NCBI GenBank assembly: GCA_002007465.1
Contig: LNAC01000037.1
Span: forward strand, 62,343 to 126,342
DNA: 64,000 nt
DNA from: Ailurus styani
Lineage: Eukaryota > Chordata > Mammalia > Carnivora > Ailuridae
Reading direction: 5' to 3'
Below are positions 1-13,136 of this stretch, one piece after another. Below the pieces are notes generated by a model. The model worked only from the letters and a program-made list of their open reading frames with translations. It had not been told where the DNA came from and did not search any database. The position numbers were made by a program, and so were the translations under genes. Each line of letters begins with the position of its first letter. Position 1 is the first letter of the stretch.

Positions 1-249
1 AAATCCAAAAGACTCCACCCCAAAATGGCTAGAACTCATACAATTCAGCAATGTGACAGGATACAAAATCAATGCATATAAATCAGTTGCATTTCTATAC
101 ACTAACAATGTGACTGAAGAAAGAGAAATTAAAGAATAAATCCCATACACAATTGCACCAAAAGCCATTAGATACATAGGAATAAACCTAACCAAATTGT
201 AAAAAGATTTGTATTCTATAAACTGCAGAGCATTTAGGAAAGAAATTGA

Positions 250-521
<272 letters not shown>

Positions 522-742
522 GTCTATTCTGCCCAGAGCAATCTACACAGTCAATGCAATCCCTATCAAAATACCATCAACATTTTTCACATAGCTGGTA
601 AAAAAGAATCCTAAAATTTGTGTGGAATGAGAAAGATCCCAAATCGCCAAAGGAATCTTGAGAAAGAAAAACAAAGATAGTGTCATCACAATTCCAGACT
701 GCAAGCTCTATTACAAAGCTGTAATCAAGACAGTATGATACT

Positions 743-940
743 GGGCGCCTGGGTGGCTCAGTAGGTTAAAGCCTCTGCCTTCGGCTCAGGTCATGATCTC
801 AGGGTCCTGGAATCGAGGGCTTCATTGGGCTCTCTGCTCAGTGGGGAGCCTGCTTCTGCTTCCTTCTCTCTCTGCCTGCCTCTCTGCCTACTTGTGCTCT
901 CTCTATCTGTGTCAAATAAATAAATAAAATCTTAAAATAA
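743..940 (+). mobile_element. CanSINE, 'gttaaagcctctgcc' subtype
   Basis: The head is gggcgcctgggtggctcag and the tail is aaataaataaataaaatctt. The flanks are aagacagtatgatact (727-742) and aagacaatatgatact (941-956), a target-site duplication with one mismatch, so the insertion is fairly recent. Confidence 0.96.
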
Positions 941-2334
941 AAGACAATATGATACTGACATGAAAACAGACACATAGATAAACAGAATAGAATATGGAAC
1001 ACAAATGAGCCCTCAACTCTAAGGTGAACTGATCTTCAATGAAGAGATAAGGAATATCCAATGGAAAAAAGACAGTCTCTCCAACAAATGGTGTGGGGAA
1101 AATTGGAAGGCCACATGCAGAAAAATGAAACTGGACCACGTTCCTACACCATACACAAAAATAATTCAAAATGGGTGAAAGAACTAAATGTGAGATAGGA
1201 ATCCATCAAAATCCTAGAGGAGAACACAGGCAGTACCTCTTTGACATTGTCCATAGAAACTTCTTACTAGATATGTCTCCTGATGAAAGGAAAGGAAAAG
1301 GAAAAGGAAAAATAAACTATTGGATATGAATCAGATTAAAAAGCTTCTGTACAGTGTAGGAAAAAATCAAAACTAAAGGACAATCTTCAGATTGGGATAC
1401 AATATTTGCAAATGTCATATCTGATGAAGTTAGTATCCAAAGTATACACAGAACTTATAAATCTCAACACCCAAAAAACAAATAATGCAGTTAAAAATGG
1501 ATAGAAGACATACATGCACAGACATTTTTCTGAAGATGACATACAGATGGCTGACACATGAAAGGATGCTCAGCATCACTCATCTTCAGGGAGATACAGA
1601 TTAAAACTACAATGAGATATCATTTCACACCATTCAGAATAGCTAAAATTAACAACACAGGAAACAACAGATGTGGACAAAGTTGCAGAGAAAAGGCAAC
1701 CCTCTTACACTGTTTGTAGGAATGCAAACTGGTGTAGCTACCCTGGAATACAGTATGGAGGTTTCTCGAAAAGTCAAAAATTGAGCTACCCATGATCCAG
1801 CAGTTGTGCTACCAGGTATTTATAGTAATTAAAAGGGACACATGAACCCTAATGTTTATGGCAACATTATCAATAATAGCTTAATTATGGAAAGAGCCCG
1901 AGTGTCCATTGATGAATGACTGGATAAGGAAAAATTTGTGTATATATAGAGTGGACTATTACTCAATCATCAAAAAGAATGAAATCTTGTAATTTGCAAC
2001 ATCATGGATGGAACTAAAGAGCATTATACTAAGCGAAATAAATCAGCAAGAGAAAGACAAATACCATATGATTTCATCATATGTGGAATTTAAGAAGAAA
2101 ACAAGTAAGCATAAGTGGGGGGAGAAAAGAGGAAAACCAAAAAAAATGAGTCTTAATTATAGAGAACATACTGATGTTTACCATAGGGGAGGTTGGTGAG
2201 GGGATGGGTTAAAGAGGTGATAGGGATTAAGTAGGGCAGGTGTTAAATGTAAGTGTTGAATCTTTACATTCTATATGTAAAACCAGTATTACAGTTTATG
2301 TTAATTTATTGGCATTTAAGCAAACCTTGGAAGA

Positions 2335-5300
2335 AAAAAGAAATAATGATAATACATATATTCGCCTGAGTTGAGAAGAGAGTGGGGATGTCAGTGGGAC
2401 ACTTAACAAAGACATAAAATAAGCTAATCAGAGATGAACCCAATAAAAAATATACACTTGATTAAATAAAGAACAAGCTAGATTAAGTTGAGGAATAAAT
2501 TAAAGATGTGGAAGACATAGTAATGTGAAGTAACAAAACTAAGAAACTGAGAGGAAAATAATTATCCAAATTGAGAATATACTAAGGGAAATCAGTGACT
2601 TCATTAAGTGTAATCGTATTCACATTATAAGGATCCCAGAAGAAGGATAAGGGGGCACAAAATTTACTTGAAGAAATAATAGCTGTAAACCTCCCTAATA
2701 AGGGTAAGGAAACAGATTTTCAGTTCCAAGAAGCACAGAGATTCATCTCCCAAATATCAACTCAAGGACATCCACTAAAAGACACATAGTAATTCAAGTG
2801 GACAGGACTACTCTATTCAGCAAGGTTATCATTTTGAATAGAAGGAGAGATAAAGGGTTTCTCAGAAACAATATACTAAAGGAATCCGTGGCCATGAAAC
2901 CATCCCTACTTGAGTAGAAAGGAAAGACCATATGAAAGTATAAAAAATAAGTATATTTGTAAAAATCAGTCAAGGGATTCTTAACATAAAGGATGTAAAA
3001 TGTGACAACATACAACTAAAGTGTGGGAAGGTGAAGAATAAATAATGGCTTCAAATTAAGTGACCATCAGGTTACTATAGATTGCCGTATGCATATGATG
3101 ATACATACAAACCAAAAGGTAACAACAAAGCAAAATCCAGTAATAGGTGTACCAAGAATAAAAAGAAATGAATACATGTACATCATTCAAGAAAGTCAGA
3201 AAAATATTAAAGAGAACAAGACAAGAAAGATCAGAGAAAAGCTACACAACAAACACAAAATGAAAATAAATACATATCTATCGATACTTAGTTTGAATAC
3301 AAATGGAATAAATGTTCTAATCAAAAGGTTTGGGGTGAAAAAGTGGGGAAAAAAGATCCATTTATGTTCTGCCTACAAGAGACTTGTTTCAGAATGAAAG
3401 ACACCTGCATATTGAAAGTGAGGGATAGAGAAACAATTACCATGCAATAGGTGTCTAAAGAAAGCAATAATAATAATACTTACATAAGACAAAGTAGAAT
3501 GTATACCTAATTATAACAAGAGACAAAGAAGTGTAATTTATAATAATAAAAGGGACAATCCAACAAGAAGTTCTAACAATTACAAACATTTATGCACCCA
3601 ACATAGAGCACCCAAATACATTAATCAATTAATAGCATACATAAAGAGACTACTTAATAGTAATACATTAATAACAGTGGACTTTAACACCCCATGGATA
3701 ACAATGGACAGATCATCCAAACAAAAAAATCAACATGGAAATAGTGACTTTGAATGACACACTGGACCAGAGGGATGTAATAGATATATTCAGAATATTC
3801 CACCCTAAACCATCAGAATATACATTATTTTCAAGTGCATATGGAACATTTTCTAGAAGAGATCACATATTAGGCCACACGACATGTCTCAACAAATTAA
3901 AAAAGATTGAAGTCACACCATGCATCTTTTTCTGACCACAATGCTATGAGATCAGAAATCAGTCACAAGAAAAGTTTTGGAAAGACCAGAAAGACATGGA
4001 GGTTAAATAATGTGCTACTGAACAATTACTGTCTCAATGAACAAATCAAAGAAGAAATAAAAAATTACATGGAAAAAATTAAAAACATAAACACAATAGT
4101 CCAAAATCTTTGAGATGCATCAAAAGTAGTTCTATGATGGAAGTTTATAACAATACAGGCCTACCATGAGAAGCAAGAAAACTCTCCAATAAACGACATA
4201 ATCTTACACCTAAAGGAGCTAGAAAAATAACAAATGGAACATAAAACCAGGAAAAGGATGGGAATAATAAAGATTAGAGAAGAAATAAATGACATAAAAC
4301 TAAAACAAAACAAAAATTAGAAAAGATCAATGAAACCGGGAGCTGGTTCTTTGAAAAAAAATAATAAAATTGATAACTCCCTAGCCAAACTAATCAAAAA
4401 GAAAAGAGAAGGGACCCAAGTAAATGAAGTAACAAATTACGGAGGAGAAATAATAATCAACACAGAAATACGAACTGTAATACAATATATGAAAAACTAC
4501 ATGCCAAAAAATTGAACAACTTAGGAGAAATGGATAAATTCCTAGAAATGTATAACCTACCAAAATTGAAATGGGAAAAAATAGATTATTTGAACAAATT
4601 ACCAGCAAGAAGATTGAATCATTAATAAAAAAAACTCACAAAAAATAAAAGTCCAGGACCTGTTGGATTAACCGGGGAATTCTACCAAATATTTAAAGAA
4701 GAGTTAATACTTATTCTGTTCAAACTACAGCAAAAAATAGAAAATGGAAGGAAACATTCAAATTCATTCCATGAGGCTAGCATTACTCTGATAGCAAAAT
4801 CAGAGAAAGGCAACACTGGGAGGAGGGGAAGAGCTACGGGCCAATATCTCTGATGTACATAGTTGCAAAAATCCTCAACAAAATAATAGCAAACTGTATC
4901 TAACAATAAATTTAAAAAATCATTCACAGTGATCAAGTTGGATTTATTTCCAGGTTGCAAGTGTGGTTCAATATTCTCATATCAATTAGTGTGATTCATT
5001 ACATCAATAAAAGAAAAGATAAAATCCGTATAATCATTTCAGTAGATGCAAAAAAGCATTTGATAAAGTACAACATCCACTTATCTTAAAAACCTTTAAT
5101 AAGGTGTGCCTGGGTGGCATGTCAGTTAAGTGTCTGACTCTTTGTTTTGGCTCAGGTCATTATCTCAGTGTCCTGAGATCAAACTGCATGTCAGGCTCCA
5201 GGCTCAGCATGGAATCTGCTTGAGATTCTCTTTCCCTTCCCCTCTGCAACTCCTACTCATGCTTGCTCTCCCTCTCAAATAAATAAATAAACCTTAAAAA

Positions 5301-6231
5301 AAAAACCTCCAAAAACTGGGTTTAGAGGGAATTTTCCTGAATATAACAAAGACCATATATAAAAAACTCATAGCTAATATTACACTCATTTGTCCAGAGA
5401 AGATGTACAGATGGCCAACAGACACACAAAAATATGTTCAACGTCACTTATCATTTGGGCAAATCAAAACTACAATGATGTATCTCCTCACACCTATGAG
5501 AATTATTAAAATAAAAAACACAGGAAATAACTAGTGTTGCAGAGGATGTTAAGAAAAAGCAATCCTCTTGTACTGTTGGTGGCAGTGCAAACTAGTGCAC
5601 CCACTGTGAAGAACAGTATGGAGTTTCCTCAAAAATCTAAAAACAGAATTACCATGTAATTCCACTCCTGGGTATTTACACAAAGAATATGAAAACACTT
5701 ATTTAGAAAGATATATGCAACCTAATGTTTATTGCAGCATTATTTATAGTAGCCAAATTATGGAAGCATCCCAAGTATCCATGGATAGATGAATGGATAA
5801 ACAAGAAATGGTGTATGTATGTAAAATAGAATTTTATTCAAACATAAAAATTAATGAAATTTTGCCATATTCAATGACATGGGTGGAGCTAGAGAGTATC
5901 ATGCTAAGCATAATAAACCAATCAGAGAAAGGCAAATACCATATTTCGCTCATATGTGGAATCTAAGAAACAAAATATGTGAGTCAAGGGAGAAAAAAAG
6001 AGATAATGAGAGACAAACCATGAAACAGATATTTACTTAACGAAAATATTCTGATGGTTACAAGATGGAAGTGGGTGGGGGGATGGGTGAAATAGGTGAT
6101 GGGGATTAAGGAGCGCCCTTGTCATCATGAGCAACAGGTGATGTATGGAATTTGTTGAATTACTTTATTGTACACCTGAAAAGAATATAACACTGGATGT
6201 TAACTATATTGGTGTTAAAATAAAAACTGAA
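2335..6231 (+). mobile_element. Older LINE-1 with ORF1 end, 5' half of ORF2, internal deletion, then 3' end
   Basis: ORF1-like sequence occupies about 2335-3000 ('ggatcccagaagaagg', the conserved ORF1 segment). ORF2 begins near 3265 (SILSLNTNGINVLIKR, matching the ORF2p endonuclease start). The endonuclease motif reads DFNTPW near 3680. The start of the RT domain is near 4650 and [16 protein letters not shown] sequence is near 5045. Near 5390 the sequence jumps straight to the late ORF2 region, removing roughly 1.5 kb (estimate). The 3'UTR ends with the A-rich tail at about 6215-6231. A SINE sits at 5103-5308. It is more diverged than the neighbouring L1s. Confidence 0.8.
5103..5308 (+). mobile_element. 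CanSINE, older subtype
   Basis: The head is gtgcctgggtggca, followed by 'ggctcaggtcattatctcag', 'tcagcatggaatctgcttgag' and an aaataaataaa tail. 'Gagattctcttt' and 'tcaggctcc' mark an older subtype than most copies here. It interrupts L1 ORF2; flanking aaaacctt/aaaacctcc may be a decayed duplication. Confidence 0.88.
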
Positions 6232-6441
6232 GGGCGCCTGGGTGGCTCAGTGGGTTAAAGCCGCTGCCTTCGGCTCAGGTCATGATCCCAGGGCCCTGGG
6301 ATCGAGGCCCACATCGGGCTCTCTGCTCGGCAGGGAGCCTGCTTCCTCCTCTCTCTCTGCCTGCCTCTGCCTACTTGTGATCTGATCTCTCTCTCTCTCC
6401 CTGTGTCAAATAAATGAATAAAATCTTTAAAAAGAAAAAAA
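6232..6441 (+). mobile_element. CanSINE, 'gttaaagccgctgcc' subtype, young
   Basis: The head is gggcgcctgggtggctcag and the A-rich tail ends at about 6441. A perfect 14-base target-site duplication, aaataaaaactgaa, lies at 6218-6231 and 6442-6455. It inserted exactly in the poly(A) tail of the older L1 to its left. Confidence 0.96.
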
Positions 6442-6455
6442 AAATAAAAACTGAA

Positions 6456-7215
6456 TATATTTTTTTATTTTTTTCATTATGTTCAATTAGCCAACATATA
6501 ACACATCATTAGTTTTTGATGCAATGTTCAACAATTCATTAGTTGCATATAACACCCAGTGCTCATCACCACACATGCCCTCCTTAATATCCATCACCCT
6601 GTTACCCCCTCCCCCCAACTCCCTTCCTGCTGAAACCCTCTGTTTGTTTCCCGGAGCCCAGAGCCTTGCATGGTTTATCTCCCTCTCTGCTTTCTTCAAA
6701 TTCAGTTTTTCCTACCTTCCCCTGAAGTCCTCCATGCTATTCCTTATGTTCCACACATGAGTAAAACCATATGATCATTGTCCTTCTCTGGGTGACTTAT
6801 TTCACTTAGCATAATCCCCTCCAGTTCCATCCATATCAATGTAGATGGTAGGTATTCATCCTTTCTGATGGCTGAGTAATATTACATTGTATATATGTAC
6901 CACATCTTCTTTATCCATTTGTCTGTTGAAGGGCATCTTGGCTCCTTCCATAGTTTGGGTATTGTGGACATTGCTGCTATGAACATTGGGGTGAATGTGC
7001 CCCTTCATTTCACTATGTCTCTATCTTTGGGGTAAATACCTAGTGCTGCAATTGTTGGGTCGTAGGGTAGCTCTATTTTTAACGTCTTCAGGAACCTCCA
7101 TATTGTTTTCCAGAGTGGCAATGCCAGCTTGCATTGCCACCAACAGTGTAAGAGTGTTCCCCTTTCTCCACATCCTCACCAACACTTGTTGTTTCCTATC
7201 TTGTTATTTAAAATA
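6456..7215 (-). mobile_element. LINE-1 3' end, 5'-truncated, antisense
   Basis: A T-rich start (reverse of the poly(A) tail) is followed by the antisense 3'UTR: 'gcatataacacccagtgctcatc' type sequence near 6550, 'cccggagcccagag', 'gggtgacttatttcacttagc' near 6790, then 'tttatccatttgtctgttg' and the ORF2 end 'aggaacctccatattgttttcc'. It breaks off near 7205, in the ORF2 C-terminal region. Confidence 0.88.
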
Positions 7216-7219
7216 TATA

Positions 7220-10070
7220 AGTCATACATAGTTGGCTTTTATATCTGAATCTCTAAAATCAGACAAAGACAAGGAAAGTACAGATCAATATCCTTCATTC
7301 ACATAGATGCAAAATATTTCAATGAAATTCTAGAAAATTGAATCCAACAATATAAAAATAAGAAATAAACAAATGAACAGAAAGCAGAAACATACCCATA
7401 AATACAGAGAACATTTTGATGATTGTCATTGAAAGTGGGGGTGGGGGATAATATTAACGGATGCAGGAAAAAAATCATTTGATAAAAACTAACCATCCCT
7501 AATTTAAAAAGCAACAAACTAGATATGGCAGGGAATATCCTGGACATGACAAAGAATATCTACAAAACCTCACATTAACGTAATGCATGGAGGAGAGAAA
7601 CTAGGTTCTTTACCATAAAATCTGGAAGAGGCAAGAATGCCCCTTCTTAGCACTCTTATTCATGATTATACTAGAAGTCCCAGCTAATGCAATAAAGCAA
7701 AAGGAAATAAAAATTGCATCTATTTATTTTAAAGATTTTATTTATTTGAGAGAGAGTGAGTGTGAGAGATATCTCAGAGGAAGCAGGAGAAGCAAACTTG
7801 CTGGTGATGGGGCTTGATCCCAGGACCCTGAGATCATGACCTGAGCTGAAGGCAGCTACTTAACTGACTGAACCACCCAGTCGCCCCAGTACATCTATTG
7901 AGAAGGAAGAAAAAACTATTTATTTGCAGATGACATGATTGATAGTCTATGTAGATAATCTCAAATAATGAATAAGACTCCTGAATAAGAAATTTCAGCA
8001 AGTCTTCAAGACACAATATTAATATTTGAAAATCAACTCCCTTCTTATATACTACCAATAAAAAAGTGGAATTTGAAACTGGAAACATAACACCATTTGC
8101 TTTAACACACCCCAAAATAAAATACTTATGTATAAGTCTAACAAAATATGTACAAGAGCTATATAAGGAAAACTACAAAATTCTGATGAACAAAATCAAT
8201 GAAATTGAGAGATAAGTTCATGAATTTGAAGACTCAATATTGTCAGGATGAAAGTTATTCCCAATTTGATCTATAGATTCAATGCAATCACAATAAAAAC
8301 TCCAGAAAGTTATTTTGTGGATATTGACAAACTGATTCTAAAGTTCATATGGAGAAACAAAAATTGCAAAATGGCCAGCATAGTATTGAAGAAAAAGTTG
8401 CACTACTGACACAATCTTATTTCAAGACATTAAAAGTCTACGGTAAAAAAGACAGTGTCTTTTTTGGTGAAAGAATAGGCAAATAGGTGAATAAAACAGA
8501 ATAGAGAGTCCAGAAATAAGCACACACAAATATAGTCAACTCACCTTTGTGTGACAAGGGAACAAAGAAAATTCAATGCAGAAAGAATAGTGTTTTCAAA
8601 AATGGTGCTAGAACAACTGGACAAACCTATGCATAAAATTAATCTAGACACAGATAGTACATTTTCACAAAAATTAATTTAAAATTAATCACATACCAAA
8701 ATGTGAAATGCAAACTTATAAAATTCCTAGAAGATAACATAGAAGAAAATGCAGATACTCTTGAATTTGACAATAAATTTTTAAGTACAGCATCAAAAAG
8801 TATGATGTATGAAAAAGGAAATTGATAAATTATGATTGATAATGAAATTGATGTCATTAAAATTTTTTAAAAATTCACTATTCCAGAGACACTGTTAACA
8901 GAATGCAACACAAGGCACAAATCTGGGGAAAATATTTGCAGAATACATCTGATAAAAGACATATCAAAATATACAAAACACTTAATCCTCAACAATAAGA
9001 AAACAAATGACCCTATTTAAAAGTGGCCAAAACATTAAAAAAAATCAAAGAAGATATAGAGATCACCACTAAACATATGAAAAATGCTCATTATTGTATC
9101 AGATAATTGAAAATTGAAACATCAATAAGACACAACTCCACATTTATCAGAATGGCTAAAATCAAAAACAAAGACAATTCCAAATATTGGTGAACATAAG
9201 GATCAACAATGCACTCTCATTAATTGCTGGTGGGAGTGCAAAATAGTGTAGTCATATTAGAAGACAGTTTTGTACTTCCATAAAAAGCTTAACATACTCT
9301 TTTATAATATTCAGCAAGTATGCCCCTTGTTTTTTACCCAAATGTCTTGAAACTTCATGTTCACAGAAAAACCTATGCACAAATATTTATAATAACTTTT
9401 TTTTCACAATTGATAAAACTTGGAAGAAAGTAAGATCTTCTCACATAGGTGAATGAATAAGCAAACTGGTACAGCTATACAATGGAATATTTTTCAGGAA
9501 TAAGAAGAATTGAGCTATCAGAGTCACAAAAATACATAACAAAAACTTAAATGCAAACTACTGAGAATGAATCCAACCTAAAAAGGGTACATTTTGTAGG
9601 ATTTCAACTGGAGGACAACCTGGAAAAGGCAAAATATAGAGACAGTTAAATGGTTAGTGTTTCCCAGGAGTTTTCAGTGTGTGTTGGGCCAGGGGTAGTG
9701 AGAGAGATGAATGGGTGAAACACAGGATTTTTAGGATAATAAAACTATTCTTTATGGTATTGCAATGATGGATACACTTCATCATATATATTTGTCATAT
9801 ATATTATGTCATTACACATATTTATCAAAACTCATAGAATTTATAACAGAGAGTAAACCTTCATATAGAGTAAAGAAATTAATAATAATAATAAGACATC
9901 ATAATTAGTTCAACAATTATAACAAATATACAACATTAATACAAGATGTCAGTAATAGAAGAAAAAAACTTTGCATTTGGAGACGGAGGGTGAAGGGTAT
10001 ATGGGAACTCTGTATTTTTCACTCAATTTTTCTGTAAACCTAAAATGGCTCTTTAAAAATTGTATTAATT
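7220..10070 (+). mobile_element. Old LINE-1, RT region to 3'UTR, sense
   Basis: Sense ORF2 sequence includes RT-domain 'gcaaaatatttcaatgaaattctag', the thumb and C-terminal parts ('actaccaataaaaaagtgg', 'atgcaatcacaataaaaactcc'), then a late region with 'aacaatgcactctcattaattgctggtgggag' near 9210 and a 3' region near 9640-9800. Divergence is higher than in neighbouring copies. A SINE sits at 7726-7889. The 3' limit near 10070 is uncertain. Confidence 0.75.
7726..7889 (-). mobile_element. CanSINE, antisense
   Basis: It reads 'aaagattttatttatttgagagag' through 'gatcatgacctgagctgaagg' to 'accacccagtcgcccc', the reverse of the SINE head. The flanks ttgcatctatt and gtacatctatt are a slightly decayed target-site duplication. 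Confidence 0.92.
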
Positions 10071-10285
10071 AAGCAAATTAATTATAAAAAACATGAAAAA
10101 TTAATAATTTAAGCATTCACTGTAGGAAAATACATACAGAATAGCAAATTGCATCTAAAGCAAGTTAATGAAAGTTAATAAAATATCAAGCAGAAATCGA
10201 TAAAATAAAAACCAAGAGACAATACAAAAAACAATGAAACTAAAAGCTTGTTCTTTGAAAACATCAATAAAATTGATAAATTTCT

Positions 10286-10469
10286 GGGCACCTGGGTGGC
10301 TCAGTTGGTTAAGCAACTTCCTTTGGCTCAGGTCCATGATCTTGGAGTACCAGGATGGAGTCCAGCATCGGGCTTCCTGCTCAGGAGGGAGTCTGCTTCT
10401 CCCTCTGACCCTCCCCCCTCTCATGCTCTCTCTCATTCTCTCTCTCAAACCAATAAAATCGTTTTAAAA
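10286..10469 (+). mobile_element. CanSINE
   Basis: The head is ggcacctgggtggctcag and the tail is caataaaatcgttttaaaa. A perfect target-site duplication attgataaatttct lies at 10272-10285 and 10470-10483. Confidence 0.95.
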
Positions 10470-10549
10470 ATTGATAAATTTCTGAGTTTGCTAGATTAAA
10501 AAAAGAGAGATGATACAAATTATCAATATCATAAATAAGAATCATTTTT

Positions 10550-10741
10550 TTAAAGATTTTATTTATTTATTTGACAGAGAGAGAGAGAGATTACAAGTAG
10601 GCAGAGAGGCACGCAGAGAGAGAGGAGGAAGCAGGCTCCCTGCTGAGCAGGGAGCCCGATGCGGGCCTCGATCCCAGGACCCTGAGACCATGACCTGAGC
10701 CGAAGGCAGAGGCTTTAACCCACTGAGCCACCCAGGCGCCC
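10550..10741 (-). mobile_element. CanSINE, antisense, young
   Basis: It reads from 'taaagattttatttatttattt' to 'gagccacccaggcgccc'. A perfect 13-base target-site duplication, aagaatcattttt, lies at 10537-10549 and 10742-10754. It lies 80 bases from a sense copy, forming an inverted SINE pair. Confidence 0.97.
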
Positions 10742-11309
10742 AAGAATCATTTTTGATCACATGAACATTAAATAGATATTAAAGGAATACTCTGATCAAC
10801 CCTACATCTACAAATTTGATAATAGATACAATGAGCATTTTATTGAGAGTCACAATTACCAAAACTCGCTTGAGTAGAAATAAAGGGAATAGCCTTATAA
10901 TAAAATAATTTGAATTAACAATTTAAAGACTTACAAAAGTCTTTATTCTTATTGCCACATAATTTCTATTACAAAACATTTATTTAGTTAGGATATTTCT
11001 CTGTTTCCAGGTTTGTATGTGAGGTTACCATATACTCTTCTCTCTCTTTATCCCAGCTTATCAAGTGAGAAAATTATTTTTATTTCCTGTGGTTGGGAGG
11101 AGGAAGGCATATCTGTCGGTGAAGATAGCTTAGGTCTGGAAAACCTGGAAGTAGAGCTTAATTCATGGAAAAACTAAGGAGGGGCTGAATGGTAAACTTT
11201 AAATAATGTATGTTTTTATTTCAAAAATTTTATATTACTTGTAAGATTATATTTTAAAAATTAGTCTGGTAATATGTGTTGACTTGGTTAATCTGTTGAA
11301 GTATATACA

Positions 11310-11312
<3 letters not shown>

Positions 11313-11358
<46 letters not shown>
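11313..11358. repeat. (TA)n microsatellite
   Basis: About 23 uninterrupted TA dinucleotides. Confidence 0.98.
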
Positions 11359-11360
<2 letters not shown>

Positions 11361-12064
11361 GTGTGCCTACTTATGTACTTACAAAAATCAAGAGAGTAGA
11401 TAGAAAAGAAGTTGGATTGTAGATTATATGATTTAGGGGCTTCCTATTGAAAGGGTACTCTTCTTAGTATTCATGATTTAAATAATAGTAATAGTCGTGA
11501 TTTACTTTTTAATTTGGCTCTTTGTCCTGATCAATGTGTAACCATTTTTGAGCGCTATACATGGTTTATACAAGATAGATATTGGGTGCATATGATTTGT
11601 TAAAATGTAAGTAAATTTTGTGTGAGGCCATGCTTGTGTATCTGTGTACGTATATGTGTGTACTTGACATTTTGAGATTTTCATTCTTTGAAAGTATCAA
11701 AATTCTAGTGTTGTTGATTAGAGGGGGTATTTGGCTAGTTGACTTCTTGTATAAAGTAATGCATTTTCAAATAAAGAAGACTGATAATGGTATGGTTCAA
11801 GCTAACTGTCATATCTCTTAGGTTTACAGATTAATTTTGCAAATTTTACTAAATCAAAATTAATGTAAGTAATCTGAGATATTGTGCTTATTTTATTTGA
11901 TTCATGTGCATAAAAGACATTGAAAAAATTTGAAATTGGAACATTTTTGGAAAATAGAAAACTTTTCAATGCTGTATTTCTATGTATGATTCGAAGGAGT
12001 ACAGACTAGAGAGAAGAATATTCAACTACTGAAATGGTATAAGTCTAAACTGGCTAGCTAAAAG

Positions 12065-12066
<2 letters not shown>

Positions 12067-12099
<33 letters not shown>
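12067..12099. repeat. (CA)n microsatellite
   Basis: About 16 uninterrupted CA dinucleotides. Confidence 0.98.
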
Positions 12100-12101
<2 letters not shown>

Positions 12102-13073
12102 AAGATTAATTTTTGGATTTTTGGAAAGATTCTATGAGTTTGAGTATAAATAACAGGTGAATTGTTTTCCTCAATGGCTCAAACCATAGGAGGCAAACTA
12201 AAACAGTAAGTCATAGCACATGAGATTGAGAGTATTATTAAGAAAATATAGTTTATAGTTTATATATAAAATATAATAACATAAATGTTTATTTTGGAAA
12301 TCATACGTACAGACTATACGTTCTTTAATGGTATCTTCAACACAAGCTCAACAGATTGAAGGATGAGAGAAAAATTGCAGGAAACAAAAGGAATCAGTAA
12401 ACAACTAAACACAAAATGGTTCTTTTTAAATGATTCACTAGTAGGCATCAGGAGAAACTGGAAAACAAAAGACAATATATTCTCAGACTTGAAAGAACTT
12501 AAAGCCAAACTCACAATCAGTCTCAATATTTGCTCAGATACCTTGCCCCTTTTTTTAAGCTAAAGTAATGTTTCTGGAAATTCTGAATGAACAATACTTT
12601 TATTTATGCTAAAGAGGGGTATTTGGAAGATCCTGGACCTTTTTTTAAAGTAACATATAATATATTATTTGTTTCAGGAGTACGATTCTGTGATTCATCA
12701 GATTTACACAATTCAAAGCACTCACCATAGCACATAATCTCCCCAATATCCATCACCCAGCCACCCCATCCCTCCCACCTCACTACCCTCCAGCAATCTT
12801 CAGTTTGTTTCCTGAGATTAAGAGTCTTACGGTTTGTCTCCCTCTCTTGTTTCATTTTGTTTCATTTTTTCCTCCCGCCCCCTATGATCCTCTGTCTTAT
12901 TTCTCAAATTCCTCATATGAGTGAGATCACATGATAATTGTCTTTCTCAGATTGACTTATTCCAATTAGCATTGACTTATTTCACTTAACATAATACCCT
13001 CTAGTTCCATCCATGTCATTGTAAGTGGCAAGATTTATTGTTTTTTGATGGCTGTATAATATTACTATGTAAA

Positions 13074-13130
13074 TGTGTGTATATATGTGTGTGTGTGTGT
13101 GTGTATGTATGTATATATAATATATATACC
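13074..13130. repeat. TG/TA microsatellite in the L1 3' end
   Basis: (TG)n, then TATG and TATA units. It lies just before 'accacatc', at the same L1 position as runs near 17589, 25000, 39742 and 58888. Confidence 0.93.
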
Positions 13131-13136
13131 ACATCC

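Larger units (their letters stand above)
10155..10830 (+). mobile_element. LINE-1 ORF2 fragment, sense, carrying two SINEs in inverted orientation
   Basis: Without its two SINEs this is a continuous ORF2 piece: 'gaaactaaaagcttgttctttg' matches the conserved KLVL/AWFFEK-type segment seen at 4335 as 'aaaccgggagctggttctttg'. It then continues past the SINEs with 'aataagaatcatttttgatcac'. It is short and decayed. Confidence 0.7.
10831..12630. other. Unassigned AT-rich DNA with two microsatellites
   Basis: I see no recognisable gene or repeat family apart from a (TA)n and a (CA)n run. Short open frames here (longest about 70 codons) show no protein family features. Confidence 0.5.

Noticed and set aside
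6232..6310. tRNA gene in the SINE heads
   Set aside because: The heads derive from a tRNA and keep box A/B-like stretches, but they are SINE promoters that do not fold as complete tRNAs.
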